Of a DNA stretch of 36,179 bases, positions 31,349-36,179 are shown one piece after another (position 1 is the stretch's first letter; every line of letters starts with the position of its first letter). The stretch spans positions 1-36,179 of the forward strand of contig NZ_JAVWJB010000017.1 in NCBI RefSeq assembly GCF_036639235.1, in the 5' to 3' direction. The notes beneath the pieces are model-generated. The model ran no database searches. It was given only the letters and a program-made list of their open reading frames with translations, and was not told the DNA's origin. The position numbers and the translations under genes are program-made. This stretch comes from Clostridium_AB sp036639235 (GTDB lineage Bacteria; Bacillota; Clostridia; Clostridiales; Caloramatoraceae).

Positions 31349-32356
31349 ATGGAAAAAGTAGTAGTACCAAAGGATTATAAGTCACAACTAGGAATTAGAG
31401 AAACAGAAATTGCAATAAAGTTTATTAAGGATTATTTCGAAAAGACATTAGCAGAGAACCTTAACCTAATAAGAGTATCAGCACCATTATTCGTTAAGAG
31501 TAGTTCAGGACTAAATGACACACTTAATAATGTTGAAAGACCTGTTAGTTTTGATGCTAAAGGACTTGAGGGTGATGTTGAGATTGTTCAATCACTTGCT
31601 AAGTGGAAGAGAATGGCCCTTAAGCATTATGAATTTGAGGCAGGGGAAGGGCTTTATACAGATATGAATGCTATTAGACGTGATGAGGACCTTGATAATA
31701 TTCATTCATACTATGTTGATCAGTGGGACTGGGAGAAGGTTCTACTTAAAAGTGATAGAACAGAGCAGTACCTAAAGAATACGGTTAAATCTATTTATAA
31801 GGCATTTAAGGATACAGAAGAAAAGGTATCAGCTAAGTATCCATATGTAGAAAAGTGCTTGCCAGATGATATTACATTTATAACTAGCCAAGAACTAGAA
31901 GATAAATATCCTACTCTTACTTCAAAGGAAAGAGAGCATGCAATAGCTAAGGAATGTGGTGCAGTATTTATAATGAAGATAGGTGATGTACTAAATTCAG
32001 GTGAAAAGCATGATGGAAGAAGCCCAGATTATGATGATTGGAGCCTAAATGGAGATCTATTATTTTGGTATGAACCACTTCAAATAGGACTTGAACTTTC
32101 ATCAATGGGAGTTAGGGTAGATGAAGAGGCGCTAATTCGTCAATTAGAACTTGCAGGATGCAGTGAGAGAAAATCACTTCCATTCCATAGCAGTCTATTA
32201 AATGGAGAGCTTCCATATACAATAGGTGGAGGAATAGGACAATCAAGAATTTGTATGTATTTCCTACGCAAAGCTCATATTGGAGAAGTTCAATCAACTA
32301 TATGGGATAATGAAACTATTACTAAATGTAGTGAAAATGGAATTAACCTACTGTAA
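31349..32356 (+). CDS. asnA: Aspartate-ammonia ligase (asparagine synthetase A)
   Basis: The ATG at 31349 follows AAGGAGAGTTGG. The 335-aa product is AsnA, which makes asparagine from aspartate, ammonia and ATP (AMP-forming) in the cytoplasm. It has the class II aminoacyl-tRNA-synthetase-like fold: SAPLFVKSSSGLNDTLNNV (substrate-binding region), VQSLAKWKRMALKHY, DMNAIRRDEDLDNIHSYYVDQWDWE (about 110-134), and GGGIGQSRICMYFLRKAHIGE near the C-terminus. The length is normal for the family. Control by an Asn-specific T-box directly upstream confirms the assignment. Two hairpins follow downstream. Confidence 0.96.
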   Translation: MEKVVVPKDYKSQLGIRETEIAIKFIKDYFEKTLAENLNLIRVSAPLFVKSSSGLNDTLNNVERPVSFDAKGLEGDVEIVQSLAKWKRMALKHYEFEAGEGLYTDMNAIRRDEDLDNIHSYYVDQWDWEKVLLKSDRTEQYLKNTVKSIYKAFKDTEEKVSAKYPYVEKCLPDDITFITSQELEDKYPTLTSKEREHAIAKECGAVFIMKIGDVLNSGEKHDGRSPDYDDWSLNGDLLFWYEPLQIGLELSSMGVRVDEEALIRQLELAGCSERKSLPFHSSLLNGELPYTIGGGIGQSRICMYFLRKAHIGEVQSTIWDNETITKCSENGINLL

Positions 32357-32398
32357 TAAAAGTATACAAAATAGCATATAAAATTAAAATATAAAGAA

Positions 32399-32434
32399 AT
32401 GGTAGGGTAGGAGCACTTGTTATTACCCTACCAT
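32399..32434. terminator. Hairpin downstream of asnA without a T run
   Basis: ATGGTAGGGTA and TACCCTACCAT, exact 11-bp inverted repeats around GGAGCACTTGTTAT; followed by ATAAATTAGG. Confidence 0.5.
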
Positions 32435-32479
32435 ATAAATTAGGAATATTTAGGTGGAAAATTATTTATAGTTAAATTA

Positions 32480-32506
32480 AAGACATTAGATAATGTCTTT
32501 TTTTAT
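32480..32506 (+). terminator. Rho-independent terminator downstream of asnA
   Basis: AAAGACATTA, 2-nt loop, TAATGTCTTT, then a run of T. The rest of this 370-nt gap contains the pyc promoter. Confidence 0.75.
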
Positions 32507-32628
32507 ATAGATACTTGCAATAATGTGAATGCAAAAATTCATTTTTTTAAAATATGAAATGCAGCAAATCATTCATAATTTACAATGGTACAGCTTTTGT
32601 AGAAACTAAAACAAATCTCTATAATGGC

Positions 32629-32657
32629 TTGAAATTAAGGGGATAAACGAGTATAAT
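32629..32657 (+). promoter_or_regulatory. Promoter of pyc
   Basis: TTGAAA (32629-32634), 17-nt spacer, TATAAT (32652-32657), leaving a leader of about 60 nt. Confidence 0.7.
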
Positions 32658-32726
32658 ATACCTAAATGTTTAGATAAAGAGCAATGCTTTTAATATATAT
32701 TGTTATAATTTAGCGAGGTGATGGGA

Positions 32727-35700
32727 ATGAAATTTAAAAAAGTGCTTGTTGCAAATAGAGGGGAAATAGCTATAAGGATTTTTAGAGCGTGTAACGAACT
32801 AGGTATCAGAACAGTAGCTATTTATTCAGAAGAGGATAAGAAGTCACTATTTAGAACTAAGGCAGATGAGGCATACCAAATAGGACAAAACAAGGGACCG
32901 ATAGACGCGTACCTAAGTATAGATGAGATTATCCTTTTAGCAAAGAAGAAGGGTGTAGACGCTATCCACCCAGGATACGGATTCCTTTCAGAGAACCCAG
33001 AGTTTGCAAGAAAATGTGAAGAAAACGGAATTGAATTTATAGGACCAACAGGGGCGATGATGGACTCCCTAGGAGATAAGATTCAATCAAAGCTTGTTGC
33101 AAAGTCAGCAGGAGTACCAACTATTCCAGGAGTAGAAAAACCAATTAAGTCAGAGGACGAAGCTGTTGAATTTGCAGCTAAGTGTGGCTACCCAGTAATG
33201 CTTAAGGCAGCTGCTGGTGGTGGTGGACGTGGAATGAGAATAGTTAGGGAAGAAAGTGAACTACTAGAATCATTTAAAAGTGCACAAAACGAAGCGAAGA
33301 AGGCATTTGGTATTGATGATATATTCATAGAGAAGTACCTAGAAAAGCCAAAGCATATAGAGGTTCAGATACTTGGAGATAAGTATGGTAATATTGTTCA
33401 TCTTTATGAGAGAGATTGTTCAATTCAAAGAAGACACCAAAAGCTTATTGAGTATACACCAGCATTTTCTCTTCCAATAGAACTAAGAGAGAAGATCTGT
33501 GCAGATGCTATTAAAATAGCTGCTGCAGTTGACTATAGAAGTGCAGGAACAGCAGAATTCCTTGTTGATGCACATGGAAACCACTACTTCATTGAAATGA
33601 ACCCAAGAATTCAGGTTGAGCATACAGTTACTGAAATGGTTACAGGAATTGATATAGTACAAGCTCAGCTTCAAGTTGCTCAAGGATATGAGCTAGGTTC
33701 AGAGGAAATTGGTATTAAGAGCCAAGATGATATATCAGTTAGAGGATACTCAATCCAGTGTAGAATTACAACTGAAGATCCTGCTAATAACTTTGCACCA
33801 GATACTGGTGAAATAGACATGTACAGAACAAGTTCAGGATTCGGTGTTAGACTAGATGGTGGAAACGGTTTCACAGGAGCTACTATTAGTCCATACTATG
33901 ATTCACTACTTGTTAAGATAATTTCCCATGGTAGAACATTTGAGGAAGCTATTAGAAAGGTTGATAGATCAGTTAGAGAAACTACTATTAATGGAGTTAA
34001 AACTAACGCAGGATTCTTAATCAACGTTCTAAGACATGAGAAGTTTGTTAAGGGTGAGTGTACAACTAAGTTTATAGAGCTTAATCCACAGCTTCTAGAA
34101 ATTGTTCCAAAGGAAGATAAGGAACTTAAGATCCTAAACTATATTGGAGAAAAGATAGTTAACGAAGGAAAAAGAGGACACCAAGACTTTGATGTACCTG
34201 TTATTCCAAAGTTTGATAAGAGTGAGGCTCTTTATGGAACTAAGCAAATTCTTGATGAAAAGGGAGTAGAAGGTGTAATTGACTATATTAATAGCCAAGA
34301 AAAACTACTACTAACTGATAGCACAATGAGAGATGCACAGCAATCACTTATGGCTACAAGACTTAGAACTCGTGATATGGTAGCTGTAGCTGAGCCTATA
34401 GCACACCTTGCTAAGGATTTATTCTCACTAGAAATGTGGGGAGGAGCAACATTTGATGTTGCATATAGATTCCTTAAGGAAGATCCATGGGAGAGACTAA
34501 GAACTATAAGAAGAAAAGTTCCAAATGTACTACTTCAAATGCTTATTAGAGGAGCTAATGCTGTAGGATATAAAAACTACCCAGACAATGTTATTAGAGA
34601 GTTTATTAATAAGTCAGCTGAAAATGGAATTGACGTATTTAGAATATTCGACTCACTTAACTGGTTAAAGGGTATGGAAGTTGCAACTGACGCTGTTATT
34701 AAGTCAGGTAAGATTGCAGAAGTTTGTATCTGCTATACAGGAGATATAACTGATAAAAGCAAGAGTAAGTACACAGTTGAATACTATGTAAACCTTGCTA
34801 AGGAAATAGAAAAAATGGGTGCACACATACTTGGAATCAAGGACATGTCAGCACTACTTAAGCCATATGCAGCATATGAACTTATAACTGCACTTAAGAA
34901 GGAAATTTCTATTCCAATACACCTACACACTCATGACACTACAGGAAATGGTGTAGCAACTATTCTTATGGCAGCAGAAGCTGGAGTTGACATAGTAGAT
35001 ACTGCATTTAACTCAATGGCGGGACTAACTAGCCAGCCAGCACTTAATTCAATAGTTGAAGCTCTTAAGAATACTAAGAGAGATACTGGAATGGACACAG
35101 ACTCACTACAAAGAGTTTCAGATTACTGGGATGCTATTAGACCTGTATATGCTGATTTTGAATCAGATCTTAAGGCTGCATCAGCAGAAATCTATAAGTA
35201 TGAAATACCAGGGGGACAATACTCAAACCTAAAGCCACAGGTTGAAAGTTTTGGACTTGGACATAGATTTGATGAAATTAAGGGTATGTACAAAGAAGTT
35301 AATGACATACTTGGTGATATAGTTAAGGTTACTCCATCATCAAAGATGGTAGGGGATATGGCTATATTCATGGTTAAAAATGACCTTACAGCAGAAAACA
35401 TAATTGATAAGGGACGTGATTTAGCATTCCCAGACTCAGCTGTTGACTACTTTAAGGGAATGATGGGACAGCCTGAAGGTGGATTCCCTAAGGATCTTCA
35501 AAAGATAGTTCTTAAGGGTGAAGAGGCTATAACTTGTAGACCAGGTGAGCTTCTACCATCAGAGGACTTTGATAAGATTATGGAATACCTAAAGGAAACT
35601 CATGGTATAGAGCCAACTATGGAAGATGCTCTAGCTTATGCATTATATCCTAAGGTGTTTGATGAATATCTAACTTTTGTTAAGAAGAACGGCGACTTCT

Positions 35701-36158
35701 CAAGAATGGGTAGTGCAACATTCTTCCATGGATTAAACGAAGGTGAAACTGCTGAAGTTGAAATTGCAGAAGGAAAGGTTCTTCTAATTAAGCTTCTTAA
35801 GATGCTGAAAACTGATGCAGAAGGAAATAGAATCCTTGTTTTTGAAGTAGATGGATATAGACGTGAGATTAAGATTAAGGACAAGCAAAGCCTAACTTCA
35901 ACAGAACAGGTTGCTGTTCAGATGGCAGACCCTGATAACAAGTTTGATATAGGAGCTAGTATACCAGGTAATGTTCTAAAGGTGCTTGTTAAAGAGGGAG
36001 ATACAGTTTCAGAAAACCAAAGTCTAGTTGTAATAGAAGCTATGAAAATGGAGACTAATATAACTTCAAAGACTGCTGGTGTTGTAGAATCAATTGTAGT
36101 AAAGGAAGGAAGCCAAGTTAAATCAGGTGAACTTCTAATAAAACTTAAAGAGCAATAA
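32727..36158 (+). CDS. pyc: Pyruvate carboxylase (complete, single polypeptide)
   Basis: I choose ATG 32727, with GAGGTG 6 nt before it; GTG 32718 and ATG 32721 overlap the ribosome binding site. The 1143-aa length is that of single-chain pyruvate carboxylases. Domains in order: biotin carboxylase (about 1-450: KKVLVANRGEIAIRIFRAC, GGGGRGMR glycine-rich loop, EMNPRIQVEHTVTE), carboxyltransferase (about 530-800: LLTDSTMRDAQQSLMATRLR, metal-binding HLHTHDTTGNG), the PYC_OADA/allosteric linker region, and the C-terminal biotin carrier domain with VIEAMKMETN, biotinylated at K1107. It makes oxaloacetate from pyruvate, bicarbonate and ATP (anaplerosis), supplying aspartate and hence the asparagine pathway of the gene before it. 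It is transcribed alone from its own promoter; no terminator lies within the 21 bases left in the window. Confidence 0.97.
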   Translation: MKFKKVLVANRGEIAIRIFRACNELGIRTVAIYSEEDKKSLFRTKADEAYQIGQNKGPIDAYLSIDEIILLAKKKGVDAIHPGYGFLSENPEFARKCEENGIEFIGPTGAMMDSLGDKIQSKLVAKSAGVPTIPGVEKPIKSEDEAVEFAAKCGYPVMLKAAAGGGGRGMRIVREESELLESFKSAQNEAKKAFGIDDIFIEKYLEKPKHIEVQILGDKYGNIVHLYERDCSIQRRHQKLIEYTPAFSLPIELREKICADAIKIAAAVDYRSAGTAEFLVDAHGNHYFIEMNPRIQVEHTVTEMVTGIDIVQAQLQVAQGYELGSEEIGIKSQDDISVRGYSIQCRITTEDPANNFAPDTGEIDMYRTSSGFGVRLDGGNGFTGATISPYYDSLLVKIISHGRTFEEAIRKVDRSVRETTINGVKTNAGFLINVLRHEKFVKGECTTKFIELNPQLLEIVPKEDKELKILNYIGEKIVNEGKRGHQDFDVPVIPKFDKSEALYGTKQILDEKGVEGVIDYINSQEKLLLTDSTMRDAQQSLMATRLRTRDMVAVAEPIAHLAKDLFSLEMWGGATFDVAYRFLKEDPWERLRTIRRKVPNVLLQMLIRGANAVGYKNYPDNVIREFINKSAENGIDVFRIFDSLNWLKGMEVATDAVIKSGKIAEVCICYTGDITDKSKSKYTVEYYVNLAKEIEKMGAHILGIKDMSALLKPYAAYELITALKKEISIPIHLHTHDTTGNGVATILMAAEAGVDIVDTAFNSMAGLTSQPALNSIVEALKNTKRDTGMDTDSLQRVSDYWDAIRPVYADFESDLKAASAEIYKYEIPGGQYSNLKPQVESFGLGHRFDEIKGMYKEVNDILGDIVKVTPSSKMVGDMAIFMVKNDLTAENIIDKGRDLAFPDSAVDYFKGMMGQPEGGFPKDLQKIVLKGEEAITCRPGELLPSEDFDKIMEYLKETHGIEPTMEDALAYALYPKVFDEYLTFVKKNGDFSRMGSATFFHGLNEGETAEVEIAEGKVLLIKLLKMLKTDAEGNRILVFEVDGYRREIKIKDKQSLTSTEQVAVQMADPDNKFDIGASIPGNVLKVLVKEGDTVSENQSLVVIEAMKMETNITSKTAGVVESIVVKEGSQVKSGELLIKLKEQ

Positions 36159-36179
36159 GATGTAGTTTAAGGGATATCC

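Noticed and set aside
32704..32709. TATAAT as the pyc promoter
   Set aside because: It is 18 nt before the start codon, so the transcript would begin within the ribosome binding site; TTGAAA-17-TATAAT at 32629-32657 is better.
1..36179. CRISPR array, prophage, integron or transposase
   Set aside because: No regular repeat-spacer series, integrase, transposase or phage gene was found; the repeats seen are few and non-coding.

Overview
The window is low-G+C DNA with Firmicutes/Clostridia character. Genes are dense and carry strong purine-rich Shine-Dalgarno sites (AGGAGG, GGAGGTGAT), coding regions are rich in AGA/ATA codons, Rho-independent terminators are abundant, and there is an intact T-box leader. 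The families also fit an anaerobic Clostridium-like organism: HutP, AsnA, a split ThrE-type exporter, a cytoplasmic molybdopterin oxidoreductase and a corrinoid protein. I cannot name a species. No rRNA, tRNA, CRISPR array, phage or transposase gene was seen.

Layout. 1-4.1 kb (+): the 3' part of an LTA-synthase-like sulfatase, an MtaA-like uroporphyrinogen-decarboxylase-family methyltransferase, and an EamA/DMT permease that is split only by a 100-N assembly gap. 4.1-4.7 kb: non-coding, with palindromic elements. 10.7-4.7 kb (-): a five-gene carbohydrate operon (binding lipoprotein, two permeases, a GH123/DUF4091-type enzyme with no signal peptide, and an acyltransferase-like protein) with no ATPase gene. 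11-16.6 kb: YbaK-type deacylase (+), corrinoid protein (-), molybdopterin oxidoreductase and TtcA-like PP-loop ATPase (+), and a DAACS symporter (+). 16.7-19.2 kb (+): two overlapping membrane proteins with dCache-like sensor regions and no output domain, then an uncharacterised 182-aa protein. 19.2-21 kb (+): a structured non-coding region ending in a terminator, then an ABC-2 permease and an ABC ATPase with a degenerate Walker A motif. 21.2-22.5 kb (+): two-gene ThrE-type exporter. 25.5-22.8 kb (-): ABC importer of the TrpX (PF04392) type. 26.2-25.8 kb (-): HutP. 26.3-29.9 kb (+): a sensor histidine kinase with a fused solute-binding domain, then an RlmD/TrmA-family rRNA methyltransferase. 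30.6-30.0 kb (-): a six-TM membrane protein. 31-32.4 kb (+): asnA behind an asparagine T-box. 32.7-36.2 kb (+): complete pyruvate carboxylase.

How the parts connect. asnA (aspartate to asparagine, controlled by tRNA-Asn charging) and pyruvate carboxylase (oxaloacetate supply) are adjacent in metabolism but have separate promoters. The minus-strand sugar operon looks self-contained for import and intracellular cleavage of a glycan, borrowing an ATPase from elsewhere. The corrinoid protein and the MtaA-like methyltransferase could belong to one methyl-transfer route, although they lie about 8.5 kb apart and no substrate-specific methyltransferase is in the window.

The most unusual items are: the output-less sensor pair, whose ribosome binding site lies inside the preceding gene's terminator; the riboswitch-like non-coding block in front of the degenerate ABC exporter; an imperfect long-hairpin repeat family present twice, each copy placed just after a terminator; and an assembly gap whose flanks are an exact 55-bp duplication, so the gene it breaks is almost certainly intact.
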